Notes: a model not told the origin generated them from the sequence alone. Counted from the stretch's first letter, positions 8,120-19,246 are shown. The stretch is DNA of 64,000 nt from Scleromatobacter humisilvae (GCF_023231945.1 NZ_JAJLJH010000001.1:744001-808000); one strand, 5' to 3'. Numbers and translations: made by a program.

Positions 8120-11100
8120 GTGAAACGCATGCTGATCAACGCGACCCAGCCGGAAGAACGCCGGCTGGCCATCGTCGACGGACAGAAACTGCTCGATTTC
8201 GAAAACGAGATCGAAGGGCGCGAACAGCGCAAGGGCAATATCTACAAGGCGGTCGTGACGCGCGTCGAGCCGTCGCTCGAAGCCTGTTTCGTCGATTACG
8301 GCGAGGATCGCCACGGTTTCCTGCCGTTCAAGGAAATCTCGCGCCAGTATTTCCGCGAGGGCGTCGACGTCAAGTCCGCCCGCATCCAGGACGCCATCCG
8401 CGACGGCCAGGAACTGCTGGTGCAGGTCGAGAAGGAAGAGCGCGGCAACAAGGGCGCGGCGCTGACCACGTTCGTCTCGCTGGCCGGCCGCTATCTCGTG
8501 CTGATGCCCAACAACCCGCGCGGCGGCGGCGTCAGCCGTCGCATCGAGGGAGAGGATCGCGAGGAGCTGAAGGAAAACCTCGACCAGCTCGAGTACCCCA
8601 AGGGCATGAGCCTGATCGCGCGCACCGCCGGCATCGGCCGCAGCGCGCCCGAGCTGCAGTGGGACCTGAACTACATGCTCAAGCTGTGGGACGCCATCGA
8701 CGGCGCCTCCAAGTCGGGCAAGGGCGCGTTCCTGATCTACCAGGAATCGTCGCTGGTCATCCGCGCCATCCGCGATTACTTCACCGCCGACATCGGCGAG
8801 ATCCTGATCGACACGGACGACATCTTCGAGCAGGCGCAGCAGTTCATGAACCACGTGATGCCGGAGACGGCCAATCGCGTGAAGCGCTACCGCGACGACG
8901 CGGCGCTGTTCAGCCGCTTCCAGATCGAGCACCAGATCGAGACCGCGTTCTCGCGCACGGTCAACCTGCCGGCCGGCGGCGCGATCGTGATCGACCACAC
9001 CGAGGCGCTCGTCTCCATCGACGTCAACTCCGCCCGCGCCACGCGCGGCGGCGACATCGAGGAAACCGCGACGCGCACGAACCTGGAAGCCGCGGACGAG
9101 ATCGCGCGCCAGATGCGCCTGCGCGACCTCGGCGGCCTCATCGTCGTCGACTTCATCGACATGGAAGAGTCGAAGAACCGCCGCGAGGTCGAGCAACGCC
9201 TGCGCGACGCGCTGCGCTTCGACCGCGCCCGCGTGCAGTTCTCGTCGATCAGCAAGTTCGGGCTGCTCGAACTGAGCCGCCAGCGCCTGCGCCCGGCGCT
9301 GAGCGAAGGCAGCCACATCACCTGCCCGCGCTGCAACGGCACGGGCCACATCCGCGACACCGAGTCGTCGGCTCTGCAGATCCTGCGCATCATCCAGGAA
9401 GAGTCGATGAAGGAAAACACGGCCGCCGTGCACGTGCAGGTGCCGGTGGAAGTGACGTCCTTCCTGCTCAACGAGAAGCGCAGCGAGATCACCAAGATCG
9501 AGCTGAAGCAGCGCACCACCGTGCTGCTGGTGCCCAACAAGCACCTCGAGACGCCGAACTACAAGCTCGAGCGCCTGCGCCACGACGACGCCCGCCTGGA
9601 GAACCTGCAGGCCAGCTACACGATGATCGAGGAGCCGCAGGACGAGGTCTCGATCACGCGCCGCGACAAGGCCAAGGCCAAGCAGGAGCCGGTCATCAAG
9701 GGCGTGCTGCCCGACCAGCCGGCCCCGCCGGCCCCGGCTCCCGCGCCGACGCCTGCCCCGGTCGCGCAAGCCGCTCCGGCCGCGCGCGCGCCGCGTCCCG
9801 CACCTGCGCCCGCCCCGGCGCCCGCCGCCGGTGGTTTCTTCGGCTGGATCAAGAGCCTGTTCGGCGCGGCGCCTGCCCCCGCGCCGGTGGCCGCACCGGC
9901 CCCGACGCCCGCGACCGCCGCGCCGGCTGCCGCGCGCAGCGGCGAGTCCCGCGATGGCCGCGGCCGTGACGACAAGCGTCGCGGTGGCCGCAACGGCGAA
10001 CGTGGCGGCGAAGGCCGTGGCGATCGCGGCAGCCGAGGCGCGGAAGGCCGCGGCGGCGAACGCAAGTCCGGCGAAGGCCGTCCGCCGCGCGACGAGTCGC
10101 GCCGCAATGAACGTGGCGATCGCAGCGAGCGTCCGCGCGAGACCGTCGCCGAGAACGGCGAGGCGCGTCCGGAAGGCCGCGGCGGTCGCCGTGGCGAGCC
10201 GCGCGTCGACGGCGCTCCGCGTGAGGGTGGCCGCGAAGGCGGTCGCCGCGAGCGCGGCCCGCGCGAGGATCGTCCGGCGCAGGTCGATGGCGCCGAGGGC
10301 ATGACGGCCGAGGCCGCACCGCAACGTGACCGCAGCGAGCGTGGCGAGCGCGGCAACCGCCGTCCGGCCCCCGCGCCGCTGCAGCCGGTCGAGGGCACCG
10401 AGCCGCAGACCTTCGGCGAACTCGGCGCGCAAGGCGAGCTGAGCGATGTCGCACCCGGAGCCGAGATGCTCGAGGGCGCAGTCTCCGGCGACGGCACGCC
10501 CGCGGCCGACGGCGAGCGCGACGGCCGTCGCCGCCGCCGTCGTCGTGGCGGTCGTGGCCGTGACGAGGCGTCCGCCGAAGCCGGCGTCGACGGCGAGAAC
10601 GGCGAAGCCCGTGCCGAAGGCGAGCCGGCGGTCGAAGGTGCCGAAGGCGCCGCCCCGGCCGAAGGCGAGCAGCAGGCCGACGGCGAAGGCGGCGTGCGCC
10701 GCCGTGGCCGCGGACGCGATCGCAACCGCGGCCCGCGCCGCGAGGACGGCGTCGGCGACACCAGCGGCGAGACCGCCACCGAAGGCCTGCCCGGCAATGC
10801 CGCGCTGACCGAGGCGGCCGGCGTCGCCGAGCCCGCACTCGCGCCCGCGCTGGCCGACGACGTCGCCCCGCGCCGCGAACGCGGCGATCGTGGCGCGCGC
10901 TCGGAAGTGCCGGCCCCGGCCGAAGCCGCTGAAGCCGCCGAAGCCGCCGAGGCCGACGAGGCGCCCGCGCGCGTCGCCGTGCCGTTCGAGTCGCGTGCCT
11001 TCGCGGCGCCGACGCCGGCACCGGCGCCTGCGCCCGTGGCCGCGCCCGTCGCCCCGGTGGCGCCGGTCGTGCCGAAGTTCGACCTGCCCATCGCCGACCT

Positions 11101-11338
11101 GAACTCGCTCGCGGGTTCGGCCGGCCTGGAGTGGGTGCACTCGAACGCCGACAGCGTGCGCGCGGCCCAGGAGGCCATCGCCAACGCGCCGAAGCCCGCG
11201 CACGTGCCGCGCGAGCGTCCGCCGGTGGTCGTGGTCGACGAAGGCCCGCTGGTGCTGGTCGAGACCCGCAAGGATCTCAGCCAGATCAAGCTGCCGTTCG
11301 ACACGCCCGCGGCGCAGGCGTCCGGCTTGCCGGAATAA
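8120..11338 (+). CDS. rne: Ribonuclease E
   Basis: Essential endoribonuclease for mRNA decay and rRNA/tRNA maturation, and scaffold of the degradosome. Translation starts at GTG 8120 (read [10 protein letters not shown], as in E. coli), 5 bases after a perfect AAGGAG at 8109-8114. The S1 RNA-binding domain is at about 35-125, followed by the catalytic core and the Zn-link cysteines C402 and C405 in CPRCNGTG, nearly the E. coli positions 404 and 407. From about 530 to the end (residue 1072) the protein is disordered and rich in Pro, Ala, Arg, Gly and Glu, with many RGE/RRG RNA-binding repeats. A short segment [11 protein letters not shown] near 572-582 is a likely membrane-binding helix. Confidence 0.97.
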   Translation: MKRMLINATQPEERRLAIVDGQKLLDFENEIEGREQRKGNIYKAVVTRVEPSLEACFVDYGEDRHGFLPFKEISRQYFREGVDVKSARIQDAIRDGQELLVQVEKEERGNKGAALTTFVSLAGRYLVLMPNNPRGGGVSRRIEGEDREELKENLDQLEYPKGMSLIARTAGIGRSAPELQWDLNYMLKLWDAIDGASKSGKGAFLIYQESSLVIRAIRDYFTADIGEILIDTDDIFEQAQQFMNHVMPETANRVKRYRDDAALFSRFQIEHQIETAFSRTVNLPAGGAIVIDHTEALVSIDVNSARATRGGDIEETATRTNLEAADEIARQMRLRDLGGLIVVDFIDMEESKNRREVEQRLRDALRFDRARVQFSSISKFGLLELSRQRLRPALSEGSHITCPRCNGTGHIRDTESSALQILRIIQEESMKENTAAVHVQVPVEVTSFLLNEKRSEITKIELKQRTTVLLVPNKHLETPNYKLERLRHDDARLENLQASYTMIEEPQDEVSITRRDKAKAKQEPVIKGVLPDQPAPPAPAPAPTPAPVAQAAPAARAPRPAPAPAPAPAAGGFFGWIKSLFGAAPAPAPVAAPAPTPATAAPAAARSGESRDGRGRDDKRRGGRNGERGGEGRGDRGSRGAEGRGGERKSGEGRPPRDESRRNERGDRSERPRETVAENGEARPEGRGGRRGEPRVDGAPREGGREGGRRERGPREDRPAQVDGAEGMTAEAAPQRDRSERGERGNRRPAPAPLQPVEGTEPQTFGELGAQGELSDVAPGAEMLEGAVSGDGTPAADGERDGRRRRRRRGGRGRDEASAEAGVDGENGEARAEGEPAVEGAEGAAPAEGEQQADGEGGVRRRGRGRDRNRGPRREDGVGDTSGETATEGLPGNAALTEAAGVAEPALAPALADDVAPRRERGDRGARSEVPAPAEAAEAAEAAEADEAPARVAVPFESRAFAAPTPAPAPAPVAAPVAPVAPVVPKFDLPIADLNSLAGSAGLEWVHSNADSVRAAQEAIANAPKPAHVPRERPPVVVVDEGPLVLVETRKDLSQIKLPFDTPAAQASGLPE

Positions 11339-11403
11339 GGCATGAGCGCCGCCCGGCCGCCGGAAGGCGCTCGCAACGGAGGCCATCGGCCGGAGGTCTA
11401 TCT

Positions 11404-11970
11404 GTGAATTGCCTGCCCACCCTGCCCGCCCGTCGCCTTCCGTTCAACGCGAGGGCGCGTGCGCCAGGGGCCGCCGGCCTCGCTGCCGCGCTGCTGCTGG
11501 CGCTGGCCGCCTGCAAGGATGTCGACACGGTGCCCGTGGGTTCGACGCAGGGCGGCGCCGCGCTGGCCGCCTCGCAGCCGGCGGTCTCCACCGCCCACGT
11601 GCCGCCGCCGCCGATGATCCAGCAGGTCAGCACGCCCGCCACCAAGGCGCCGCCGGCCTCCGGCGAACTCGCGGCGGTCGATGCCCAGCTGGACACGACG
11701 TTGAACAACGCCGCGTCCTGCACGGCCGACACCGAGTGCCATTCGGTGGCGGTCGGCTCCAAGGCCTGCGGCGGCCCGACCGGCTACCGCGCGTACTCGA
11801 GCAAGACCGTCCCCACCGCGACGGTCGAGGCGCTGGCCCAGCACGAGCGCGAGCTCGCGGCGCAGGCGGCGCGCGCGTCGCACCAGGTGTCGCCCTGCTT
11901 CATGCTGGCCGACCCGGGCGCGCGCTGCGAGCAGAACAAGTGCGTGACCGGCCGGCCCGCGACGAGCTGA
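11404..11970 (+). CDS. Predicted lipoprotein, unknown function
   Basis: A protein of 188 residues starting at GTG 11404, seven bases after a good GGAGG at 11392-11396. A basic N-terminus and hydrophobic segment end in the lipobox LAAC with Cys37, so it should be a membrane-anchored lipoprotein exported by Sec. The rest has a Pro/Thr-rich linker and then a small domain with five cysteines (SCTADTECHSVAVGSKACGG, then SPCFML, RCEQNKC), probably disulfide-bonded. The family is not recognised. It follows rne by 65 bases and is closed by a terminator. Confidence 0.75.
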   Translation: MNCLPTLPARRLPFNARARAPGAAGLAAALLLALAACKDVDTVPVGSTQGGAALAASQPAVSTAHVPPPPMIQQVSTPATKAPPASGELAAVDAQLDTTLNNAASCTADTECHSVAVGSKACGGPTGYRAYSSKTVPTATVEALAQHERELAAQAARASHQVSPCFMLADPGARCEQNKCVTGRPATS

Positions 11971-11988
11971 CCGAACCCGCGCCATCGA

Positions 11989-12019
11989 AGCCGCGACCCG
12001 CGAGGGCTCGCGGCTTTTT
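11989..12019 (+). terminator. Rho-independent terminator after lipoprotein gene
   Basis: 8-bp stem AGCCGCGA/TCGCGGCT around an 11-base loop, followed by five T residues, 18 bases past the stop at 11970. Orientation fits the end of the rne-lipoprotein transcription unit. Confidence 0.75.
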
Positions 12020-12145
12020 CATTTCCGGCGGGCCACCCGCTGCGAAAGTGCGACGCATCGCACGGTCCGACGAGCTTCCCAGGACATGCCCGGCGCGTCG
12101 CGCGATGCGGCAGGTAAAGTTCCGCAAACTTCCTGCTCGACATCG

Positions 12146-12805
12146 ATGAATTTCGCCTCGCTGATCCGCGCCCGCTGGCTGCGCCTCGCCCTTGCCTCGC
12201 TGTTCGCCCTCGCCGTCGGCCAGGCCGCGGCCCAACTGCCGGCCAAGCCGGGCAAGTACGGCAAGACGCTGGTGGCCGACGTGGTGCTGTCGCCGTCGCA
12301 GATCGACAAGTTCGCGGCGCTGCTGGCCACCCTGGCGGCCACCCCGCACGGCTCGCAGAACAGCGTGATGTTCGGCGACACGGCCGACTGGCTGGGCGAC
12401 ACCTTCGTCGCCAACTCGACGACCAACCCGTACACGATCGTCGTCTCGGTGGACGGCACGGCCAAGGCCGCGGGCGACGTCGTCACCACGTGGAAGGCGG
12501 GCTGGAAATACGAGGACAACTCGAACCGCCAGGGCCTGATGCACGGGCTGTCGGCGTTCGACGTCAAGGCCGGCGAGCACGTCACGATGACCGGCGTCGC
12601 GGCCCCGTCGCGCTTCGACCGCGACAAGACCGTCGCGCCGATGCTGAGCCTGGTCGACGCCAGGAACGTCAGCATCGCCCACGTTCAGGTGCAGGTCTGG
12701 TCGGGCCTGGGCGAGACGAGCTGGCTGCAGACGCTGTCGGCCTGGCGCTTCCTGATCTTCGGCGTCGTGGTGCTGGCCGTCGTCGTCGTCTTCCGCAGGA
12801 TCTAG
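12146..12805 (+). CDS. Exported protein with C-terminal membrane anchor, unknown
   Basis: A protein of 219 residues. MNFASLIRARWLRLALASLFALA... is a clear signal peptide ending near AAAQ at residues 27-30. The middle is a soluble domain with one conserved-looking block (VMFGDTADWLGDTFVANS). Residues about 199-217 form a hydrophobic helix with a basic RRI end, so the domain is held at the outer face of the inner membrane. The family is not recognised. It converges on nagZ with 4 bases between stops. Confidence 0.75.
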   Translation: MNFASLIRARWLRLALASLFALAVGQAAAQLPAKPGKYGKTLVADVVLSPSQIDKFAALLATLAATPHGSQNSVMFGDTADWLGDTFVANSTTNPYTIVVSVDGTAKAAGDVVTTWKAGWKYEDNSNRQGLMHGLSAFDVKAGEHVTMTGVAAPSRFDRDKTVAPMLSLVDARNVSIAHVQVQVWSGLGETSWLQTLSAWRFLIFGVVVLAVVVVFRRI

Positions 12806-12809
12806 CTTC

Positions 12810-13994
12810 TTACAGCCGATCGAGTGCGCGCAGGTAGGCCGCGTCGCGCATCAGGTCGTCCCAGGCCAGCGGCTCGGTCTGCGGCACCAGGTCCAGGCGG
12901 CGCCGCTCGCACGCGGCATCCGGCAGCCAGGTGCCGTCCGCGCGCGCCTTGACCAGGCCGTCCAGCAGGTCGTCCAGCGGCTTGCCCTTGCCCACGCTCT
13001 GGTTGCACAGCAGCACGAGATCGCAGCCGGCGTTCATCGCCAGCGCGGCGGCCTCGGCGTAGCCCAGCGTGCGGCCGGCCAGCGTGCGCGCGCCGGCCAT
13101 GCTCAGGTCGTCGCTGAAGATCGCGCCGGTGAAGCCGAGGCGGGCGCGCAGGATGTCCTGCAGCCACCTGGGCGAGAAGCCCGCCGGCTTGTCGTCGACA
13201 TCCGGATAGACGACGTGCGCCGGCATCACGCTGGCCAGCGAGGTCGACAGCCACTCGTAGGGCCGCGCGTCGTCCAGCAGGATCTCCGACAGCGGACGCG
13301 GGTCGACGGGGATGTCGACGTGGCTGTCGGCGGCGACGTGGCCGTGGCCGGGGAAATGCTTGCCGCAGTTGGCCATGCCGGCCTGGCGCATGCCCAGCAT
13401 CAGGCTCTTGGCCAGCAGCGTGACGATGCGGGCGTCGCGGTGGAACGAGCGGTCCCCGATGACGACGCTGTGGCCGAAGTGCAGGTCGAGCACCGGCGCG
13501 AAGCTGAGGTCGACGCCGCACGAGCGCAACTCCGCGGCCATCACGAAACCGGCGGCGGTGGCCGCGTCGGTGGCGGCCATCGCGCCGTCGCCCGCGGCAC
13601 CGGTGCCGTCGTCCATCCAGCGCTTGCCGTAGGCATCCATCGCCGGCAGGTGCGTGAAGCCGTCGGTGCGGAAGCGCTGCACGCGGCCGCCCTCGTGATC
13701 GACGCACACGAGCAGGTCGGGCCGGATCGCCTTCATCTCGGCGACGAGTTCGGTGACCTGCTGCCGGTTGACCCAGTTGCGCCCGAACAGGATCGCGCCG
13801 CCCGTCAGCGGATGCGCGAGGCGGCGCCGGTCATCGGCGTTCAGCCTGGTTCCGGCGACGTCGAGGATGACGGGCGCGTGGTCGTCGAAACGCGCGTCGG
13901 CGACGAAGTCCAGCGGCTCCTTGAATTGCTCGACGATGCGGGCTTCGCCGGAGAGCTTGGGCGTCTTGGCGGTCTTCTTGATCTTGCTGGCCAT
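12810..13994 (-). CDS. nagZ: Beta-N-acetylhexosaminidase NagZ
   Basis: Cytoplasmic GH3 glucosaminidase that removes GlcNAc from 1,6-anhydro-muropeptides during peptidoglycan recycling. The diagnostic KHFPGHG motif and the nucleophile D295 in SDDLSMAG are present, with DHEGGRVQRFR earlier. At 394 residues it is about 40 longer than usual, because a basic Lys-rich N-terminus (MASKIKKTAKTPK) precedes the normal family start near VILDVAG. The ATG at 13994 is the first plausible start after acpS, though a later start is possible. It is last in the lepA-to-nagZ block, directly after acpS. Confidence 0.93.
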   Translation of the reverse strand: MASKIKKTAKTPKLSGEARIVEQFKEPLDFVADARFDDHAPVILDVAGTRLNADDRRRLAHPLTGGAILFGRNWVNRQQVTELVAEMKAIRPDLLVCVDHEGGRVQRFRTDGFTHLPAMDAYGKRWMDDGTGAAGDGAMAATDAATAAGFVMAAELRSCGVDLSFAPVLDLHFGHSVVIGDRSFHRDARIVTLLAKSLMLGMRQAGMANCGKHFPGHGHVAADSHVDIPVDPRPLSEILLDDARPYEWLSTSLASVMPAHVVYPDVDDKPAGFSPRWLQDILRARLGFTGAIFSDDLSMAGARTLAGRTLGYAEAAALAMNAGCDLVLLCNQSVGKGKPLDDLLDGLVKARADGTWLPDAACERRRLDLVPQTEPLAWDDLMRDAAYLRALDRL

Positions 13995-14002
13995 CGGGGT
14001 GT

Positions 14003-14421
14003 TCAGGGTTGGAGAGCTGTGGCAGGAAAGGTGGCGGCGGTCTCGACGACCACGAACGAAGCCACGTAGTCGGTCTCGTCGGTGACGGTCACGTGCGCCA
14101 CCAGGTTGCGCTGGGCGAACCAGGCCGCCAGCTCGCCGTGCAGGCGGATGTAGGGCTTGCCGGAGCGTTCGTTGAGGATCTCGCAACTGCGCCAGGTCAT
14201 GGGCATGTGCAGGCCCATGCCCACGGCCTTGGAGAACGCCTCCTTGGCCGAGAAGCGCGTCGCGAGGAAGCGGATGCCGCGGCTCTCGACCTTGGCGCGC
14301 CGCGCGTGGAAGACCTTCAGCTCGTCGGGGCCCAACACCTTCTCGGCGAAGCGGTCGCTCTTGCGCGCCAGCGTGGCCGCGATGCGGCGCACGTCGCACA
14401 GGTCGGTGCCGATGCCGTAGA

Positions 14422-14425
<4 letters not shown>
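14003..14425 (-). CDS. acpS: Holo-[acyl-carrier-protein] synthase
   Basis: Transfers 4'-phosphopantetheine from CoA to apo-ACP, activating fatty acid synthesis. The 140 residues have [12 protein letters not shown] at the N-terminus with the Mg-binding Asp, and [12 protein letters not shown], the standard K-E-A-x-x-K-A motif. The start is GTG at 14425, overlapping the pdxJ stop as GTGA; this makes the protein begin VIYGIGTD, as expected. Adjacency to pdxJ is conserved across proteobacteria. Confidence 0.95.
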
Positions 14426-15219
<794 letters not shown>

Positions 15220-15235
15220 CGGGACTCTTTCTTGT

Positions 15236-16024
15236 TCAGCGACCGCCGATCAACTGACGGGCATCTCGCATGACGTCGCGCGTCCTGAGCGACGGCGAAC
15301 CGAGATGATAGTGAACCAGCGACCGCAACACCGGCTTCAGGCGATCGAGCCGCGTCGCGCAGGCCACGTGCAGCGCGCCGAGGTTGTTGTCGCGCAGCGC
15401 GGCGTCGATCTCCAGCAGGTCGCCACCGGGCAACCGGGCGGCCGGCAGGTGCGGGTCGGCGTCGACGACGCCGCGATCGCCCAGCCATTGGTAGTCCGCC
15501 TCGGGCTGCAGGCGCTGCTGCGTCGCGGTGACGCGGTCGAGCTCGGGCAGCAGGCCGATCGCCTTCAGCAGCACCAGCTCGAACGCGCGCAGGCCGATCT
15601 GCTCGGCAAAGTCGTCGGACGTCGCCAGGCTGCGCAGCGTCGCGGCGTAGGCGTCGAACAGCAACGGATGCGCGTCGCCGCGCGCGAGCAGCTTCATCAG
15701 CAGCTCGTTGAGGTAGAAGCCCGCGAACAGGCGCGCCGGCGGCAGCACGGGCGTGGCGTCGACACCGGCCCACTCGGCGCTGCGCAGCGTGACGACGTCG
15801 GACTGCGCCTCCTCGGCCTGCTTGCCGATCACGGCCGACAGCCGCTGGAACGGCAGCAGCACGCTGCGCAGCTGCGAGTACGGCCGCTTCGCGCCCTTGG
15901 CGGCCACGGTCACGCGGCCCTTGCTGCGCGTGAACAGGTCGAGGATCAGGCTGGTCTCGCTCCAGTCGTAGCGATGGAGCACGTAGGCGTCGAGCGGCGC
16001 GGTGACGCGGCGAGCGGTGGGCAC
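15236..16024 (-). CDS. recO: DNA repair protein RecO
   Basis: Recombination mediator of the RecFOR pathway, which anneals DNA and helps load RecA on gaps. The 262 residues include the N-terminal OB-fold (DAYVLHRYDWSETSLILDLFTRSKGRVTVAAKGAK) and a helical C-terminal region. The zinc cysteines seen in some RecO proteins are not evident. It begins right after the era stop and ends 16 bases before pdxJ. Confidence 0.94.
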   Translation of the reverse strand: MPTARRVTAPLDAYVLHRYDWSETSLILDLFTRSKGRVTVAAKGAKRPYSQLRSVLLPFQRLSAVIGKQAEEAQSDVVTLRSAEWAGVDATPVLPPARLFAGFYLNELLMKLLARGDAHPLLFDAYAATLRSLATSDDFAEQIGLRAFELVLLKAIGLLPELDRVTATQQRLQPEADYQWLGDRGVVDADPHLPAARLPGGDLLEIDAALRDNNLGALHVACATRLDRLKPVLRSLVHYHLGSPSLRTRDVMRDARQLIGGR

Positions 16025-16025
16025 G

Positions 16026-17096
16026 CTACTCGTAGCCGTACGAGCGCAGATGCTCTTCGGAATCCGCCCAGCCGGAACGAACCTTGACCCACACCTCGAG
16101 GAACACCTTGGCCTCGAGCAGGCGCTCGAGCTCCTGGCGCGACTCCGAGGCGATGCGCTTGAGCTGCTGGCCCTTGGCGCCGATCACCATGCCCTTGTGC
16201 GCGTCGCGCTCGACGATGATGGTCGCGGCGATGCGGCGCATCGTGCCTTCCTCGGCGAACTGGTCGATCACCACCGTCACGTTGTACGGCAGCTCGTCGC
16301 CCGTCAGGCGGAACAGCTTCTCGCGGATGACCTCGCTGACCAGGAAGCGCTCGCTGCGGTCGGTGAGCATTTCCGCGTCGTAGAACCACGGCTGCTCCGG
16401 CAGGTAGGGCTTGAGCACGCCCAGCAGGCGCTCGATGTCGTTGGTCGAGTAGGCCGACATCGGGAAGAACTCGGCGAACGCGAACTTGTCCTGCATGGAC
16501 TTCAGCCACGGCAGCAGGTCGCTGCGGCGATGCACCTCGTCGAGCTTGTTCGGGATCAGGATCACCGGCTTGCCCTTGGGCATCAGCTGCAGCGCCTTGG
16601 CGTCGTCCGCGCCGAACTTGCCGGCCTCGACCATGAACAGCACGATGTCGACGTCCGTCAGCACCGACACCACCGTCTTGTTCAGCGACTTGTTGAGCGC
16701 CGCCGAGTGCTTGGTCTGGTAGCCGGGCGTGTCGACGAAGACGAACTGCGCCGCGCCCTCGCTGCGCACGCCGGTGATGCGGTGGCGCGTGGTCTGGGCC
16801 TTGTTGGACGTGATGCTGATCTTCTGGCCGACCAGCGCGTTCAGCAGCGTCGACTTGCCGACGTTGGGACGGCCGACGATGGCCACGAGCCCGCAGCGCT
16901 TCTTCTCGCCGTGCTCGTCGACCGACGCCGACAGCATCGCCGCGATCGCGGCCTCGCTGAGCGGCGTCTCGATCATGTCCTCGTCGCCGTCGTCGGCGAA
17001 GTCCTCGGGCAGGTTCTCGGAGTCCTCGCTGCCCTCGGGCAACTCGTCTTCGGGCAGCTCGTCGGACGAGTCGTGGGGAGGTTTGATGTCAGGCAC
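16026..17096 (-). CDS. era: GTPase Era
   Basis: Essential GTPase that binds the 3' end of 16S rRNA and assists 30S assembly. G1 is [10 protein letters not shown]3 is DTPGYQ and G4 is NKLDEV; the C-terminal KH domain contains [13 protein letters not shown]. At 356 residues it is about 55 longer than E. coli Era. The extra part is a strongly acidic N-terminus ([22 protein letters not shown]) before the G domain. Its start overlaps the rnc stop by 8 bases, the conserved rnc-era coupling. Confidence 0.96.
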   Translation of the reverse strand: MPDIKPPHDSSDELPEDELPEGSEDSENLPEDFADDGDEDMIETPLSEAAIAAMLSASVDEHGEKKRCGLVAIVGRPNVGKSTLLNALVGQKISITSNKAQTTRHRITGVRSEGAAQFVFVDTPGYQTKHSAALNKSLNKTVVSVLTDVDIVLFMVEAGKFGADDAKALQLMPKGKPVILIPNKLDEVHRRSDLLPWLKSMQDKFAFAEFFPMSAYSTNDIERLLGVLKPYLPEQPWFYDAEMLTDRSERFLVSEVIREKLFRLTGDELPYNVTVVIDQFAEEGTMRRIAATIIVERDAHKGMVIGAKGQQLKRIASESRQELERLLEAKVFLEVWVKVRSGWADSEEHLRSYGYE

Positions 17097-17829
17097 CGGG
17101 ATGTCCTTTGCGGATGGGCACGTCGAGTTCGCCGGCCTTGATTCGATCGAGCAGTTGCTGCGCGGACGCCTGTTCCGCGGCGCGGCGCGACTTGCCGACG
17201 CCCGTGGCGCGCCACTGCAGCGAGGGGACGTCGCACTCGACCTCGAAGGTCTGCGCGTGCGCCTGTCCGCGCGTGGCGACGATGCGGTAGGCCGGCACCG
17301 GCACGTGCCGCGCCTGCAGCCATTCCTGCAGCTCCGTCTTGGCGTCCTTGCGCCAGTTGTCGGTGGTCGTCGACATGATGGTCTCGCCGAACAGCCGCTT
17401 GACCAGCGCCTGCGCCGCCTCGAAGCCGCCGTCGATGCTGACGGCGCCGATCAGCGCCTCCACCGCGTCGGCGAGGATGGACGGCCGCGTCGCGCCGCCG
17501 CCGCGCGCCTCGCCGTCGGACAGCTTCAGCGCATCCGGCAGGCCAAGCACGAGCGCGACCTTGTGCAGGCTGTCCTCGCGCACGAGGTGGGCGCGCACGC
17601 GCGTGAGGTCGCCTTCGTCCGAGCCGGAGAAGCGGTCGAACAGCAGGCGCGAGACGGCCAGGTTCAGGACGGCGTCGCCCAGGAACTCGAGGCGCTCGTT
17701 GTGGTCCGCGCCGAAGCTGCGGTGCGTGAGTGCGCGCTCGAACAACGCGCGTTCGGCGAACTGGTAGCCGAGCCGTTGCTCGACCAGCGCCGCCCCGCGG
17801 GCGGGCGTTGACGACGCGTTGCCGGACAT
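17089..17829 (-). CDS. rnc: Ribonuclease III
   Basis: Double-strand-specific endoribonuclease for rRNA precursor processing and mRNA control. The signature [11 protein letters not shown] is present near residue 45, with the catalytic acidic residues in that helix and in [14 protein letters not shown]-terminal dsRNA-binding domain ends with [18 protein letters not shown]. The length of 246 is a little above the family's about 225. It lies between the DUF4845 gene and era. Confidence 0.96.
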   Translation of the reverse strand: MSGNASSTPARGAALVEQRLGYQFAERALFERALTHRSFGADHNERLEFLGDAVLNLAVSRLLFDRFSGSDEGDLTRVRAHLVREDSLHKVALVLGLPDALKLSDGEARGGGATRPSILADAVEALIGAVSIDGGFEAAQALVKRLFGETIMSTTTDNWRKDAKTELQEWLQARHVPVPAYRIVATRGQAHAQTFEVECDVPSLQWRATGVGKSRRAAEQASAQQLLDRIKAGELDVPIRKGHPGA

Positions 17830-17837
17830 GTTCAGCC

Positions 17838-18233
17838 TCAGGGCCCCTTGAATCCGCCGGAGGTGGCGGAGCCCGAATACTTCACCAGGATGAAGACGGT
17901 CGGATCGAAGATGGGAATCTCGACGTTGTAGGCGTACGAAGTACGGAAGTTGCCGGTGTCGCCGACCGGCTGGATGTTCAGGTCCTTCGCGCCGATCGTC
18001 TTGATCGAGTATTCGACCTCGATGGTCTTCTCGAACTTGCCACGGATATCGGCCGCGCTGGCCGGGTTGTCCTTCATGATCTGCGAGATCGCCTTGCGGA
18101 TCGTGAGGTACTCGTTGACCGAGGGGAACACCCGCGCCGCCATCAGCATGAGGAAGCCGACGACGATCGCCAGGATCAGCATGCTGACGATGGAGGCGCC
18201 GCGCTGGCGCGTGGGAAGCCGGGACGGGATCAT
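17838..18233 (-). CDS. DUF4845 membrane protein
   Basis: A protein of 131 residues with a short basic N-terminus (RLPTRQRGAS), a membrane helix at about 14-33 resembling a prepilin-type segment, and a small domain behind it. It belongs to the DUF4845 family regularly found between lepB and rnc in Beta- and Gammaproteobacteria. No function is established. The position suggests a link to membrane protein biogenesis (inference). Confidence 0.88.
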   Translation of the reverse strand: MIPSRLPTRQRGASIVSMLILAIVVGFLMLMAARVFPSVNEYLTIRKAISQIMKDNPASAADIRGKFEKTIEVEYSIKTIGAKDLNIQPVGDTGNFRTSYAYNVEIPIFDPTVFILVKYSGSATSGGFKGP

Positions 18234-18279
18234 GAAGTGGGCCCTTGGTTCAGCGCGCCGGCGCGCGGCCGGCGCCGGA

Positions 18280-19242
18280 TCAATGGAACGAGCCGATGCG
18301 GCTCAGATCGTTGAAGTTCATCCAGACGAAGAAGGCCTTGCCGACGATGTTCTCGTCGGGCACGAAGCCCCAGTAGCGCGAATCCTGCGAGTCGTCGCGA
18401 TGGTCGCCCATCATGAAGTAGCTGTTCGGCGGCACGCGGCAGACCACGCCTTCGGCACTGTACTGGCAGTTGTCCTTGAACGGGAAGCCGTTGAACGGCT
18501 GCACGCCGGCCGGCGAATCGGCCTTGGTGAGGATCTGGTGCTTGACCCCCGTCAGGTCTTCCTCGAAGGCCTGCTCGTACTGGCGGCGCTCGTCGACGTA
18601 GTAGTCGGGCTCGGGCTTGACGGGAACAGGCTGGCCGTTGATCTTCAGCTGCTTGTTCAGGTACGAGACCTCGTCGCCCGGCAGGCCCACCACGCGCTTG
18701 ATGTAGTCGACGCGCGGGTCGATCGGGTAGTGGAACACCATCACGTCGCCGCGCTGCGGGTCGTGGTTGGCGATGATCTTCTTGTTGATCACCGGCAGCC
18801 GGATGCCGTAGTGGAACTTGTTGACGAGGATCAGGTCGCCGACCTGCAGCGTCGGGATCATCGAGCCCGACGGGATCTTGAACGGCTCGAACAGGAAGCT
18901 GCGCAGCACGAAGACGACGGCGATGACCGGGAACAGGCCCGCGGTCCAGTCCAGCCACCACGGCTGGATCAGCAGGCGGCCCTTGACGTCGTCGACGTCG
19001 CCGTCCACCTTGATGCCCTGGCGCGTCAGCTCGGCGCGCCGCGCGGCCTCCTGCGTCTCGTACAGCGCGGCGGCCTGGCGGCGCCGGGGCGCGAAGTACA
19101 GGCGCTCGGCGAGCCAGTAAGCGAAGGTGACGAGCGTCAGGAGCAGCAGCAGCAACGCGAAGTTGCCGATCCACTTGTCCATCAGCCAGCCGCCGAGATA
19201 GATCACCAAGGCGGCATACAGCGCGCCGGTCAATGCACTCAT
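18280..19242 (-). CDS. lepB: Signal peptidase I
   Basis: Cleaves signal peptides from exported proteins at the outer face of the inner membrane. The Ser-Lys dyad is S127 in IPSGSMIP and K182 in YIKRVVGLPGD; the GDHRDDSQDSRYWG box is near the C-terminus. Two N-terminal hydrophobic segments (about 5-20 and 28-45) and a third at about 102-117 just before the catalytic domain give the usual topology. At 320 residues it is the standard proteobacterial form. It follows lepA by 4 bases. Confidence 0.96.
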   Translation of the reverse strand: MSALTGALYAALVIYLGGWLMDKWIGNFALLLLLLTLVTFAYWLAERLYFAPRRRQAAALYETQEAARRAELTRQGIKVDGDVDDVKGRLLIQPWWLDWTAGLFPVIAVVFVLRSFLFEPFKIPSGSMIPTLQVGDLILVNKFHYGIRLPVINKKIIANHDPQRGDVMVFHYPIDPRVDYIKRVVGLPGDEVSYLNKQLKINGQPVPVKPEPDYYVDERRQYEQAFEEDLTGVKHQILTKADSPAGVQPFNGFPFKDNCQYSAEGVVCRVPPNSYFMMGDHRDDSQDSRYWGFVPDENIVGKAFFVWMNFNDLSRIGSFH

Positions 19243-19246
19243 CGAT

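Noticed and set aside
7474-8238. Open frames in the rne leader on either strand
   Set aside because: No ribosome site, homology-like motif or consistent codon pattern. The region has hairpins and a promoter, fitting a leader RNA better.
8087-11386. An open frame of about 1100 codons antisense to rne
   Set aside because: High GC makes stop codons rare in the opposite frame. The translation is repetitive Ala/Arg/Val-rich with no domain and mirrors the rne codon pattern.
18044-18053. ATATCGGC, a sigma-28-like -10 box on the minus strand
   Set aside because: It lies inside the DUF4845 coding region with no matching -35 box, and shows that such 8-mers occur by chance.
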